A program made the position numbers and the translations under genes. Under the pieces are notes generated by a model. The model saw nothing but the letters and a program-made list of their open reading frames with translations, searched no databases and had not been told where the DNA came from. DNA of 26,114 bases, from positions 1 to 26,114 of the forward strand of contig CAYRYU010000102.1 in NCBI GenBank assembly GCA_964428355.1, written 5' to 3'. Positions 7,517-16,291 of this stretch are shown piece by piece; position 1 is the stretch's first letter; every line of letters begins with the position of its first letter. Source of the DNA: CAYRYU01 sp964428355 (lineage in GTDB: Bacteria; Muiribacteriota; Ozemobacteria; Ozemobacterales; Ozemobacteraceae).

Positions 7517-9046
7517 TCAGATCCGCGCGCGGAGCTTGAGATTGAGGTAACTGGCCAGGAGCGAGGAGGTCACTTCCTGGGGCTGAAGGCTCAGGGAAAC
7601 CACCCCTTTCAACCCTATCTCCTTTTGCGCGCGTTTGATGCGTTCCAGGATCTCCTGGGCGACGACCTTCCGGAAGGGATCCTCCTGGAAACGGGGAATC
7701 CCGAACGCGGTCTGGGGCACCACCGGATCGACGATCGAAACGACCACCGGGAGATGCTTCCGCGAAACCAGGAAGATCGAACTTCCGAGGTTCTCCACCG
7801 CTCCACCTGCAACAAGGTCCGAGATGATTATCAGCAGGCTCCTCTTGATCCGGTTCGCCATGATGAACTTGAACAGCAAGCCGAAGTCAGGCTCGACGCG
7901 CCTTGACTGCACATTGAAAAGCTCCTTGAGGAAGCACGCGAAGTTGGCTTTCCCCCGTTTGGGCGGGATGAAGGAATGGATCTTGTCCGAGAAGGTGATC
8001 ACCCCGATCTTGTCGTCCTTCCGGGTGACCTGATACCCGAGAAGGAGGGCGGCGTTGACCGCGAAATCGAGGAGGGTCAGTCCCCCTACCCTTGCACCCA
8101 TCGAACGACTGCAGTCAAGGGCAACCAGGATCGACTGGTTGACCTCGGCCTGGAACTCTTTCGTGATCAGCTTGTTCTTCCTTGCCGAAGCCTTCCAGTC
8201 CAGCTTGCGGATCTCGTCCCCGGCGATGTACTCCCTCAGGCTCTCGAACTCCGTTCCCGAACCGCGCTTCCGCTCCGGTTTCAACCCCACCTCGCTCAGT
8301 CGCCTTCGACGGATCGAAATCTCGAACCTGGAAATGCTCTTGATGTTGGGATACACCTCGACCTTCGCTGGGAGTGAGAGGAACCGCTCCCGGACGGTCA
8401 GCTCCATTATTCCACGGTATCGAAGGGTTATTCCTCCGAAGTAGAAATCGCCTCGCCGGAATGGGGTCACGTTGTAACGGAGAACCGCCTCGCTTTTCGC
8501 TGCCACCGGCGCAACGAGTTCCGACCTGTCCGACCGGAAATCCAGCGGGAATTCGTCCCTGACCGTCACCAGGACGGCCTTCCTGCTCCGGTTCAGGACG
8601 CGGATGATGACCTCGTTCTCCTCTCCCAGCGAAAGCTTGAGGGGCAGCTCGCGTCCGACGTCGATTTCCTCCGGTTTCGGGGAAATCTTCAGGTCCATGA
8701 GGAGAAGCAACAGGACCGCGACATTGTATCCCAGGAAGACAAGCACCGCTATCCGGTGCGAGGGAACGACCATGAGGGGAAGAGTCCCCATCATGATCAG
8801 GAGGACCACCCTGGTGGTTACCCCTGCGACAGGTCCCTTCAAGGCGGTCGCCGCGCCCTTGAATGCCTTTGGCAGAACGATGAGGGAGACGATATAGACG
8901 ATGGTGAAACCTATCTGGATGTTCTGGTCGTCCGAAAGGGCGATCATGAGATACGCATAGATGGCGGATCCGACGATTACGAGGACGATCGCCGCGATCC
9001 CGCCCACCAGGCTGGAGATCAGGTCTTTGGGTTCTTCCCTGGCCAT
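7517..9046 (-). CDS. DUF58-family von Willebrand A-like membrane protein
   Basis: 509 residues. Three or four hydrophobic helices occupy the first 120, longer than in many DUF58 proteins. A beta-rich middle follows, then the DUF58 signature around GTEFESLREYIAGDEIRKLD (264-283) and KASAR. A von Willebrand A fold has an intact MIDAS motif DCSRS (311-315), expected to bind a divalent metal. DUF58 proteins are regular partners of MoxR ATPases. It is the last gene of the minus-strand operon; a gap of about 108 bases separates it from MoxR, with no strong ribosome site before the ATG. A ten-codon frame starting at 9078 ends in TGATG over this start, so re-initiation is possible. The gene is convergent with SpoIIM. 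Confidence 0.88.
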   Translation of the reverse strand: MAREEPKDLISSLVGGIAAIVLVIVGSAIYAYLMIALSDDQNIQIGFTIVYIVSLIVLPKAFKGAATALKGPVAGVTTRVVLLIMMGTLPLMVVPSHRIAVLVFLGYNVAVLLLLLMDLKISPKPEEIDVGRELPLKLSLGEENEVIIRVLNRSRKAVLVTVRDEFPLDFRSDRSELVAPVAAKSEAVLRYNVTPFRRGDFYFGGITLRYRGIMELTVRERFLSLPAKVEVYPNIKSISRFEISIRRRRLSEVGLKPERKRGSGTEFESLREYIAGDEIRKLDWKASARKNKLITKEFQAEVNQSILVALDCSRSMGARVGGLTLLDFAVNAALLLGYQVTRKDDKIGVITFSDKIHSFIPPKRGKANFACFLKELFNVQSRRVEPDFGLLFKFIMANRIKRSLLIIISDLVAGGAVENLGSSIFLVSRKHLPVVVSIVDPVVPQTAFGIPRFQEDPFRKVVAQEILERIKRAQKEIGLKGVVSLSLQPQEVTSSLLASYLNLKLRARI

Positions 9047-9154
9047 CAGGTTTTCGCGCTCTTTTCGGTTCTTCGCATTCTTCCAGGTTTTCCGGGTTTT
9101 CCCGGTCGTCAGTTTCCTTAGCTTCTCCGGTTATTCCATGAGTTCCTGCAAGGT

Positions 9155-10120
9155 TCAGCGGGGAACCTTGACCTGGGCGACGACGGCTTTCAGCACCTCA
9201 TCCGGAGTCTGCCCCTCGATCTCGGCTTCGGGCTTGAGAATGATACGGTGTCGCAGGACGGGAAAGACCATCTGTTTGACGTCGTCGGGAGTCACGAACT
9301 CCCGCCCGTCGAGAAGCGCAAGCGCCTTGCTCGCCATGAAAAGGCCGATGCTGGATCTCACCCCTCCGCCCACCTGGATGTCGCTCCAGTTGCGTGTGGT
9401 TCGTGTTATCGAGGTGATGTACTCGATGATCGGGGGTTTGGTCTTCACCTGCCTCATCGCCGCCTGGCAGCCCAGGATCTCGTCGATGCTCGTCACCGGG
9501 CTGATTCCAACGCTGTTCAGGTTGTCGGACCTGAAACCCGACTCGAACTTCTCGAGCACCTTGTTCTCTTCCCCGGGTTCGGGGTAGTTGATCAGGATCT
9601 TGAAAAGGAAGCGGTCGAGCTGGGCCTCCGGGAGCGGGTACGTGCCCTCATACTCGAGCGGATTCTGGGTGGCCAGTACAAGGAAGATATTGGAGAGCGG
9701 GAACTGGTTCCCCTCGATGGTGACCTGCCGCTCTTCCATGCATTCAAGGAGCGCCGACTGGGTCTTGGCCGGAGCCCGGTTGATCTCGTCTACCAGGGCG
9801 AGGTCGCTGAAGATCGGACCTTTGTGGATGTGGAAGGTCCCGGTCCTGGAATCGAAGATGTTCGTCCCGATCACGTCCGAGGGCATCAGGTCGGGTGTCA
9901 TCTGGATACGTTGGAATTTGGCCCCGATCGTCTGGGCCAGCGTTTTGACCGTCAGGGTCTTCGCGGTTCCCGGAACGCCTTCGAGCAGGACGTGACCGCG
10001 AACCAACAGGGAGGCGAGTATCAGTTCGATCACGCTCGCCTGGCCCACGATCACCTTCTGGATCTCCGTCCGCAGGTTGGAAAAGATCTCGCGAACTTGT
10101 TCCTTCGATATCTCAAGCAT
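9155..10120 (-). CDS. MoxR-family AAA+ ATPase
   Basis: 321 residues from the chosen ATG. Walker A is GVPGTAKT (48-55), Walker B LALVDE (107-112), followed by INRAPAKTQSALLECMEE, sensor 1 ATQNP (150-154) and EAQLDRFLF, all hallmarks of MoxR. It should hydrolyse ATP as a ring-shaped cytoplasmic chaperone that matures or remodels partner proteins, typically von Willebrand A proteins such as the DUF58 protein encoded next. I chose the ATG at 10120 over an upstream one at 10162: it has an AAGG site, begins MLEISKEQV like other MoxR proteins, and overlaps the preceding stop by only eight bases, whereas the longer form would overlap by 50. Tight overlap implies translational coupling with the DUF4350 gene. 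Confidence 0.94.
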   Translation of the reverse strand: MLEISKEQVREIFSNLRTEIQKVIVGQASVIELILASLLVRGHVLLEGVPGTAKTLTVKTLAQTIGAKFQRIQMTPDLMPSDVIGTNIFDSRTGTFHIHKGPIFSDLALVDEINRAPAKTQSALLECMEERQVTIEGNQFPLSNIFLVLATQNPLEYEGTYPLPEAQLDRFLFKILINYPEPGEENKVLEKFESGFRSDNLNSVGISPVTSIDEILGCQAAMRQVKTKPPIIEYITSITRTTRNWSDIQVGGGVRSSIGLFMASKALALLDGREFVTPDDVKQMVFPVLRHRIILKPEAEIEGQTPDEVLKAVVAQVKVPR

Positions 10121-11354
10121 TGACCTTGTGTTCCTTTCTGAATCGTTCGAGGGTTTGTACATGTCTCAAAAGGTTGGCGGGATCCTCGTCCCGACCGCTG
10201 GAAACGGCCTCGAGGCCGTCGATCGCGGACCTCAACTTCCGGGATTCCGCCGGGTCGGCCGCCGCGACCGCGTCAATCAGGGCCGCAGATGAGGCCCCGG
10301 CGGGAAGGGCGAATCTCCTGTTCGCCGAGGGGATGAAGGACCGAAGGACCCTTTCCGCCGCGAACTTCAGGTTGCCCTGCTCGTGCAGCAGGCGGCCCAT
10401 GCTTCCGATGAAGGTTCCGACCGCGGCGGGATCGGGCGGGAGGGGGACGACCCTTCCGAAGCGCCGTCCCGAAGAAAAGAAGTAGATGGTGAGTGCCAGG
10501 ATCAACTGGGCCAGGACCCAACTGATCGGGTTGGCCTTGACCAGGCTCCAGAGGGAAAGATAGGGTGTCTTGACCTTCGATGTCTTTATCGTCGCGGGTT
10601 CCCCGCCTCCCGACCGGACGCGCGCCAGAACGCTCATTCCCGGGTTCGGGTCGTGGAACCAGATCCTCTTGTCGGGGGCGAGGCGCTCGGCGGCCCTGGT
10701 CAGGTAGACCAGGTTGTCCGCCTTTTCCAATCCGTCCGGGGTGAAGAAATCGATATTGTAGAAGACCAGGATCTGCCCTTTCCCCCTGAAGGTCGTCAGA
10801 ACCGTGGGCCTCTTCGATTCATCCGAGAAAATCGAGTAGAAGCTCATCCCGCCTCGGGGGTTTCCGAACTTCACCGAACCGGAAATGCTCTGGACCTCGC
10901 GGACGTAGTGCAACTCGGTCAGACGGGTCTCGGTCGCGGGCCCCGCCCCCGTACCGAATTCGGCCCCAAGATGCGTGCCGAGGGGGTTCTTCGCGGGTTG
11001 GAAAAGGATGACGTTCCCGCCACCCTCGACCCAGGCTATCAGGTCCTTGACGAAGTTGGGGTGTAGGTCGGGAGGTGGATTGATCACGAACATCAGGCGG
11101 CCGTCGGCTGGAGGCGGGTAGAATGAACAATCGACCTTGTACCCGATTTCCTGGAAGTAGAAATACAGGAACGGACGGGGAATACGGCGTATCGTCGAAA
11201 CCGTACCCGTCACGGCCGGTTTCTCGTTGGGACCCTTTGGATCGGGTTTGTCCTCGTCGATTTCGGACAGACTGAAGAGGTTCACCCCCCACATCGTGAA
11301 GATGAACATCGCAAGGAAGAGGATGAGATAGCCTTTCAGGGTTTCTGACTTCAT
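10113..11354 (-). CDS. DUF4350-domain membrane protein of the MoxR operon
   Basis: 413 residues from the ATG at 11354, preceded by a GTGAGG site and four bases after the previous stop. One membrane helix lies at the N-terminus (about 8-28). A DUF4350 domain follows (about 50-225), recognisable from LMFVINPPPD, AWVEGGGNVILF and GKGQILVFYN, a fold related to class I glutamine amidotransferases without the catalytic triad. A second helix (about 278-294, SWVLAQLILALTIYFFS) precedes a helical cytoplasmic tail. The topology places the DUF4350 domain in the periplasm. Such proteins sit next to MoxR, DUF58 and DUF4129 genes in many phyla; their molecular role is not established. A longer GTG start at 11372 is possible but would overlap the upstream gene. 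Confidence 0.82.
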   Translation of the reverse strand: MKSETLKGYLILFLAMFIFTMWGVNLFSLSEIDEDKPDPKGPNEKPAVTGTVSTIRRIPRPFLYFYFQEIGYKVDCSFYPPPADGRLMFVINPPPDLHPNFVKDLIAWVEGGGNVILFQPAKNPLGTHLGAEFGTGAGPATETRLTELHYVREVQSISGSVKFGNPRGGMSFYSIFSDESKRPTVLTTFRGKGQILVFYNIDFFTPDGLEKADNLVYLTRAAERLAPDKRIWFHDPNPGMSVLARVRSGGGEPATIKTSKVKTPYLSLWSLVKANPISWVLAQLILALTIYFFSSGRRFGRVVPLPPDPAAVGTFIGSMGRLLHEQGNLKFAAERVLRSFIPSANRRFALPAGASSAALIDAVAAADPAESRKLRSAIDGLEAVSSGRDEDPANLLRHVQTLERFRKEHKVNA

Positions 11355-11358
11355 CGGC

Positions 11359-12804
11359 TCAAGCCTCACCACCCGCCTTGAAGGTCTGCCCGGAAAGCTG
11401 GAGATAGAGGTTCCGGAAGACTTCGAAATCCTTGATCCCGGGCTCCCTGAAACCGTAGATCATCTGGTCGAAAGCTTTCAGGGGATCCCGGAAGAGGGCC
11501 TGGAGGTTCCGTTGGGTTGCCAGTTCCCCGAGGTATTCCCGATTGGTGAGGGATTCCCGGAAATCGACGACCCGCTTTTCCTCGAGAAGAAGCATCGCCG
11601 CGAGGGTAAGGAGGCGGATACCCTCTTCGAACCGTCCTTCTTTCGAGTATCTCACCGCGCGGTCGTACAGGCTTTCGGCCTCGGCGCGGTTTTCCGGGAG
11701 GGGGGATGTGCCCAGGAGGCTTGCCCCCTGAGCCTTCATATTCTCCTGGATCGACCGGTAGATGAAGTATCCGACGACCAGGAAAACGATGACGGTGACC
11801 ACGATCATGAGGTTGTACAAGAGGTTCATGATGGCTTTCATCAAGCCCCCGCCCGAGGCGGGCGGCGGAGTGGGCGGTGCGACCGGCTTGGGAGGTGGCG
11901 AAGGAGGAGGGACGGGTTTGAACTCCGTGGCCCTCTTGCGCGGGGGTGAATACGAAGGGCGGCGGGACCGGTCAGAATTCGAGCTCTGGTTCGAGCCGCC
12001 TCCCCCACCCTGTGGGGTATACCCCTGTCCGGAACCGGTTGTGCCGCCTCCTGTGTAGCCTCCGCCGCCACCGGAACTGCCGCCACCGCCGGAAGAGCCT
12101 CCCCCCCCGCCTCCGCCGTGACTACCGGAACCGCCGCCGGCAGAGGAACCACCACCTCCCGAGGAGCCCCCTGCACCGCCGGAGCCTCCCCCGCCCCCGC
12201 CACCCGAGGAGTAGCCCCCACCCTGGCCTCCGCCTCCGCCGCCTGATTGACCCGGTTCGAACTCGGCTTTGACGGCGGTCACCTCACCCTCGAAGGCTTC
12301 CCCATACTGGTCGCCCGAATCGATGGGGGTGACCTCGCGACCGTAACCCTGGGAAGGAGAGGTTGGAATGTATCTCAACCTCTTCTTCAAGCGCCGGAGG
12401 GCTTCCTCCATTTCATTCCGGGGAAGGGTTCCCTGGAAATTCGAATCGATCTCCGACTCGAGACCGGAAAGGGTGTCGACCAGGGTCCGATGGAAAACCT
12501 TCCTCTGATTCACGTTCGTGTTGGTCTTCAGCTGTTCCGCAACCCCCCGTAGCCATTTCAGATCGACCTTCAGTACCCTTCCCGGGCGGTCGATCGAGTC
12601 GACCTGGGAAAGATCCTCGAGCTGTTGAAGATACCTTTCGTCCGGGAGGAACTTGCTTTTCTCCATTGCCTGGTCCTCCCCCCGAAGGAACTTGACCGCA
12701 TCCTTGAATGTCTGCTCGGGAATTGCCCATATCGGGCCAGGGAAGGCCGTGAGGAGTGCCAGGAGAAGCACGAACCCGCGATGGATACTTCCGGTCCTGG
12801 CCAT
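11359..12804 (-). CDS. DUF4129-like membrane protein with long Gly/Ser linker
   Basis: 481 residues from the ATG at 12804, which overlaps the previous stop as TGATG and has GGAGG eight bases upstream; a longer frame to 12996 lies inside the upstream gene. A signal peptide (about 1-27) is followed by a helical domain (about 30-150), then an extreme Gly/Ser-rich linker (about 187-275), a Pro-rich segment (about 298-316) and one membrane helix (about 329-351). The C-terminal part (about 375-470, AESLYDRAVRYSKEGRFEEG, then TNREYLGEL) resembles DUF4129, which faces the cytoplasm. The periplasmic domain is thus tethered by a flexible linker. DUF4129 proteins belong to MoxR clusters; the linker length is striking. 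Function is inferred from context only. Confidence 0.75.
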   Translation of the reverse strand: MARTGSIHRGFVLLLALLTAFPGPIWAIPEQTFKDAVKFLRGEDQAMEKSKFLPDERYLQQLEDLSQVDSIDRPGRVLKVDLKWLRGVAEQLKTNTNVNQRKVFHRTLVDTLSGLESEIDSNFQGTLPRNEMEEALRRLKKRLRYIPTSPSQGYGREVTPIDSGDQYGEAFEGEVTAVKAEFEPGQSGGGGGGQGGGYSSGGGGGGGSGGAGGSSGGGGSSAGGGSGSHGGGGGGGSSGGGGSSGGGGGYTGGGTTGSGQGYTPQGGGGGSNQSSNSDRSRRPSYSPPRKRATEFKPVPPPSPPPKPVAPPTPPPASGGGLMKAIMNLLYNLMIVVTVIVFLVVGYFIYRSIQENMKAQGASLLGTSPLPENRAEAESLYDRAVRYSKEGRFEEGIRLLTLAAMLLLEEKRVVDFRESLTNREYLGELATQRNLQALFRDPLKAFDQMIYGFREPGIKDFEVFRNLYLQLSGQTFKAGGEA

Positions 12805-13850
12805 CACTTTTCCTCCGATCCTTCCGCTTCCTGCTGGGGGGAAGCGAAAACGAGACGGGTGGTGAGTATCTTGTATCCCATCCAGAAGGGGTCGAGGATG
12901 ACATCGATTATCAGAAGAATCCCGGTGTTTACCAGGAACAGAGGAACGTTCATGTAAACCCCCATCCCTTCGAGGAGCAGGGCGAGGTTTGCCCAAAGGC
13001 CCAATCCGCAGAGCATCAGGAAGAAAAGGAAGGGGCGATAGGTTCCCTTCAGAAGCTTGTTGGGCCAGAAAACTGATGAAACGCTTATCTCCGGGGCCTC
13101 CCCCCTCTTCCCCTGTCTGAGAAGCTCGCGTGGCATGAGCGCAGCGGTATGATAGGCCACAAAGTAGAGCAGGATGGCCAGGATGAACCTGGGAAACTCA
13201 TCCAGCCCTCGCGAACCGATCCCGTAAACCAGAAGAACGATCGGAACGAATTGCAGAAGATTGGCCTGGAAGAAGGCCAGATACTGACCCATCGAGAAGG
13301 GGGACCTGGCTATTTCAGCGGCCTTCCGATCCTGGAAACCGCCCATGATAGCCTTCCCCAGGGCCATCCAGATGAACGGCCTGACGAGAAGGAAGTGAAG
13401 GGAGAAGTAGAGCGGAAATGAATACTCCTGGGCGTAGTTCATGCTGCCCGGATAACCCCTGGACATCGAACCCGATGCAAGGAAGACGACGGCAAAAAGA
13501 AGTTTGAAGAAGCCTCCGACGACGGTGGCGTAGAGCACGCTCACCCAGTTCCGTCGCAGGATGAACTGGACTTCGTCGAAGAGCTCCCATTGGGTTCCGA
13601 TGGATTCGATTTCGACAGGGGGATCTTCACGAAGCGGCCGCGGGGGCTTGATTCCAAGTGCCTCGAGCCTGGCGCAAACCCTAGATGCGTAATCGCCCAC
13701 CGTCTCATCCGCATCGTTCACCAGTGCCCGGGCAACCTGCAAGGCTCTCGGCTCCCGGAATCGTTCCAGTGAAAGGACCCCCTGACGGCGTCTGGAGGGA
13801 TCGTCGCTTTCGATATTCAGAAGACAGTTGTCGAAGTCCCGGGAATCCAT
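12804..13850 (-). CDS. Multi-pass membrane protein with HEAT-like N-terminus
   Basis: 348 residues from the ATG at 13850, one base after the RDD stop and with GGAGGGCGG just upstream; a start 13 codons earlier would overlap the RDD gene. Residues 1-65 are helical and repeat-like (DDPSRRRQGVLSLERF, DADETVGDYASRVCARLEAL), resembling one or two HEAT units. About six membrane helices follow (near 103-125, 145-165, 195-212, 221-240, 272-292 and 305-325), arranged somewhat like Yip1/DUF-type small integral membrane proteins. I do not recognise the family. Its place between RDD and DUF4129 and the coupled start suggest it is a subunit of the MoxR-associated membrane complex. Confidence 0.65.
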   Translation of the reverse strand: MDSRDFDNCLLNIESDDPSRRRQGVLSLERFREPRALQVARALVNDADETVGDYASRVCARLEALGIKPPRPLREDPPVEIESIGTQWELFDEVQFILRRNWVSVLYATVVGGFFKLLFAVVFLASGSMSRGYPGSMNYAQEYSFPLYFSLHFLLVRPFIWMALGKAIMGGFQDRKAAEIARSPFSMGQYLAFFQANLLQFVPIVLLVYGIGSRGLDEFPRFILAILLYFVAYHTAALMPRELLRQGKRGEAPEISVSSVFWPNKLLKGTYRPFLFFLMLCGLGLWANLALLLEGMGVYMNVPLFLVNTGILLIIDVILDPFWMGYKILTTRLVFASPQQEAEGSEEK

Positions 13851-13851
13851 T

Positions 13852-14412
13852 TCACCGCCCTCCGAACGGATGTCCGGCATCCATTTCAACCTGGGGCTGC
13901 GTTCGGACCATGCTTGTGGAGGGCAGCTCCTCTCTCTCCCTTATAACTACGGTTTGTGCGAGGAGATCGCCCAGTCTCTGGCACTTGTTCGAAATGAGAA
14001 TGGTTCCCGCCCCTACCAGGAAAAACAGAGGAAGGAAGTCGACCACCCTCAGGAGGTTCCGCAAAAGCGAGGAATAGAATCCGATCTGCTGCCCGTCCAC
14101 GGTCACCACCCGGATCCCGTATTTGTATTTCCCCGGGGACTGGCCCTCCCAGAATATGTCGAAAAAGACGTGATAGAACCAGAACACGGCGAAGAAAAAC
14201 AGCATCATGATGACCTCGGCGTACGGCCGAAAAAAGGAATAACGGAATCCCAGGCTCCCCTCGAGCATTCCGGCCAGGAAGGCGGAGCAGATGAAAACGA
14301 GAACCTGCATCAGGGTGTCATGGAAAAACGCCGCCAGACGGGTGGGAAGACCCGCAAGGTAGTATTTGATCTCGATGTTTTCCGGGGTCAGGATCCGGAT
14401 TTCCCGCGGCAC
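13852..14412 (-). CDS. RDD-family membrane protein
   Basis: 186 residues with a GTG start preceded by GGGAGATACGAG. The RDD pattern is visible: RLAAFFHD (25-32) with the Arg and Asp of the family, a second helix region, the GQSPGKYKYGIRVV motif that follows the central helices, and LLRNLLRVVD. RDD proteins are small membrane proteins of mostly unknown role, some proposed as transporters, and are frequent members of MoxR/DUF58/SpoIIM clusters. This is the first gene of the operon and lies divergent from the dynamin-like GTPase genes, sharing a gap of 100 bases. Confidence 0.87.
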   Translation of the reverse strand: MPREIRILTPENIEIKYYLAGLPTRLAAFFHDTLMQVLVFICSAFLAGMLEGSLGFRYSFFRPYAEVIMMLFFFAVFWFYHVFFDIFWEGQSPGKYKYGIRVVTVDGQQIGFYSSLLRNLLRVVDFLPLFFLVGAGTILISNKCQRLGDLLAQTVVIREREELPSTSMVRTQPQVEMDAGHPFGGR

Positions 14413-14433
14413 CTCGTATCTCCCTAGAAAAGG

Positions 14434-14464
14434 TTTCCAAAGGAACCATCTCTCCGGTAATATA
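14434..14464. promoter_or_regulatory. Overlapping divergent -10 boxes between the MoxR operon and the GTPase pair
   Basis: On the minus strand TATATT (14459-14464, five of six to consensus) would give a transcript about 40 bases before the RDD start. On the plus strand TAATAT (14458-14463) with TTTCCA (14434-14439) at 18 bases would serve the GTPases. The boxes overlap almost completely, and CCGG on both sides makes a short inverted repeat. No good minus-strand -35 is seen. Confidence 0.33.
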
Positions 14465-14512
14465 CACTATCCGGAACGACGAGAAGAAAGGATTGTTCGG
14501 GGAATTTCTGGA

Positions 14513-16291
14513 ATGGACCTTTCCGACTACCGCAAGTTCAGGGCAACCTTCCTGGAAATGACCGACCGGGCTTCACGATTGGCCCGTGATCTGGAATTCA
14601 GCGGACTCGTCGCGATGACCGACCGCCTGAGGGAAAGAATCCTCGAGGAGAGATTCTTCGTTTCGGTTCTGGGTGAGATCAAGAGGGGAAAATCCACGCT
14701 GATCAACGCTCTCGTCGGCTCGGAGATCCTTCCCAAGGCCGCCCTTGTCTGTACTGCCGCACTATGCATCATCAGATACGGAAATCCTCCGGTCGCGCTC
14801 GTCCACCGGCGCGACGGAACCTCCGGGCCGGTCGATCCGACCGCATTGAAGGAGGTGGTGACGAAGAAGAACTCGAAGGCATCGGAGATCGCGTTCGTTG
14901 AAATCGGCCTTCCACTTCCCCTGCTCGAGGAAGGGGTCGTGATCGTCGATACCCCCGGGGTCAACGATACCGACGAGCTGCGCCGCAGGATCACGGAGGA
15001 GTTCATCCCCCGTTCGGATGGTGTTCTTTTCGTCCTGAACGCTGGACAGCCTCTCTCCGATTCGGAAGCCGTCTTCCTCACCAACGGGATCCTGAAGTAT
15101 CACGTCAAGAAGTTCTGGTTCGTGGTGAACGGCATGGACAGGCTCGAAAACGATGTCCAGCGCCGGGAGACCCTGGACTATTGTTCCGAGCACCTTTCCC
15201 AGCTCCTTCCCGCGCCCCGGATTTTCGGGGTGTCCGCCAGGCAGGCACTGGAAGGCCGGAAATCCGGTCGGTCGGATCTCGAGGATCGTTCCGGCGTCCC
15301 GGCATTCCTCGAAGTCTTTTCGCGCGATCTGGTGGAAGGAAGGCGGGAGTTCCTTTTCGATGTACCCCTGGGGACGCTCGGAACGATTCTCGCCGATATC
15401 GAGCGGGGAATCGGACTCTCCCGGGAAATGGTCTCAACGGACGAGGCCAGGGTCTCTGCCGCGACTTCCGCCCTTCGGGCCGAAGCGGAAAAAGTGCTCG
15501 CCGAAAAGGACCGGATCCTCGAGAGATTCTCGGCCCAGGTCGAGAGTGCCCTTTTCGAGGTCCTCGCAGGGATACCCATTCCCGACCCGCCCGAAGTACC
15601 TTCCGCGATAGGTCGCATCCTCGATCTGGATCAACCGGATGAAGGCAAGATCAGGGAAATCGCCCATCTGCTCTCCGGACAGATCCAGGCGTTCTCCACT
15701 CTGGTCCAGGACCGCCTCAGCGCCCGAGTTCGGACCGCCGCCGGGGCCGCCCTTTCCTCCCTCTCCGATTCGGTTGGAAAACTCGACTCCCGGGCAGGGA
15801 TCCTCCCCCCCGGAACAGCCATCACCATTCCCGATCTCGGCCTGGACATGCGCCCGCCATCAGGCGAACTGGAAAAGGCTGGTGCGATCGGAAGTTTCGG
15901 ACGCCTCGCCACCCTGGCATTCCTCCTGCATGGGAACTTCCTTCTGGCGGCAACGAGCCTCCTTGGCGCATGGGCAACAAGACTGGACCGATCCTCCGCC
16001 CCCGCTCTCGCAGGAAAGTTCCGTGAAGGTTTGAGAGAGGCCGTTTCCAGAATGAAGGAGGACGTTCTGGCCAGGAAAACCGAGATCGCCCGAACGGTCA
16101 CCGGAACCCTTGCTTCGGAGGCCGGACGGATGACCGATTTCATCGGTGAAATGATCCTTCGTGACCGCGAGAGAACTTTCGAGGGGAAAGCCGGCCGCGA
16201 GAAACGCCTCGCGCACCTGGACGGTGTTGCCTCCGGCTTCAAGGCACTGAAGGCGGATTTCGACTCTCTGCGGATGGAGATCGGGCGATGA
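14513..16291 (+). CDS. Dynamin-like GTPase (first of pair)
   Basis: 592 residues from ATG at 14513; a longer frame to 14366 runs into the divergent RDD gene and lacks support. The GTPase domain shows G1 GEIKRGKST (54-62), G3 DTPG (146-149) and G4 NGMD (206-209, in place of the usual NKxD). G1 near the start after about 50 helical residues, then a long helical C-terminal half with a hydrophobic stretch (about 460-487, LATLAFLLHGNFLLAATSLL), is the architecture of bacterial dynamin-like proteins, which insert a paddle into membranes and remodel them on GTP hydrolysis. The next gene encodes a second dynamin-type GTPase and overlaps it by four bases, as in known two-gene dynamin pairs. The ribosome site is weak. 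Confidence 0.85.
   Translation: MDLSDYRKFRATFLEMTDRASRLARDLEFSGLVAMTDRLRERILEERFFVSVLGEIKRGKSTLINALVGSEILPKAALVCTAALCIIRYGNPPVALVHRRDGTSGPVDPTALKEVVTKKNSKASEIAFVEIGLPLPLLEEGVVIVDTPGVNDTDELRRRITEEFIPRSDGVLFVLNAGQPLSDSEAVFLTNGILKYHVKKFWFVVNGMDRLENDVQRRETLDYCSEHLSQLLPAPRIFGVSARQALEGRKSGRSDLEDRSGVPAFLEVFSRDLVEGRREFLFDVPLGTLGTILADIERGIGLSREMVSTDEARVSAATSALRAEAEKVLAEKDRILERFSAQVESALFEVLAGIPIPDPPEVPSAIGRILDLDQPDEGKIREIAHLLSGQIQAFSTLVQDRLSARVRTAAGAALSSLSDSVGKLDSRAGILPPGTAITIPDLGLDMRPPSGELEKAGAIGSFGRLATLAFLLHGNFLLAATSLLGAWATRLDRSSAPALAGKFREGLREAVSRMKEDVLARKTEIARTVTGTLASEAGRMTDFIGEMILRDRERTFEGKAGREKRLAHLDGVASGFKALKADFDSLRMEIGR

Noticed and set aside
9248..10123. Plus-strand frame of 291 codons opposite MoxR
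   Set aside because: It is the complement of a highly conserved ATPase gene; no motif of its own.
12805..12996. N-terminal extension of the DUF4129-like gene
   Set aside because: The 64 extra codons overlap the upstream membrane-protein gene and precede a signal peptide that should be N-terminal; the ATG at 12804 has a good ribosome site.
14366..14512. Longer start for the first GTPase
   Set aside because: The extra 49 residues overlap the divergent RDD gene and look non-coding; the GTPase-family N-terminus begins at the ATG at 14513.
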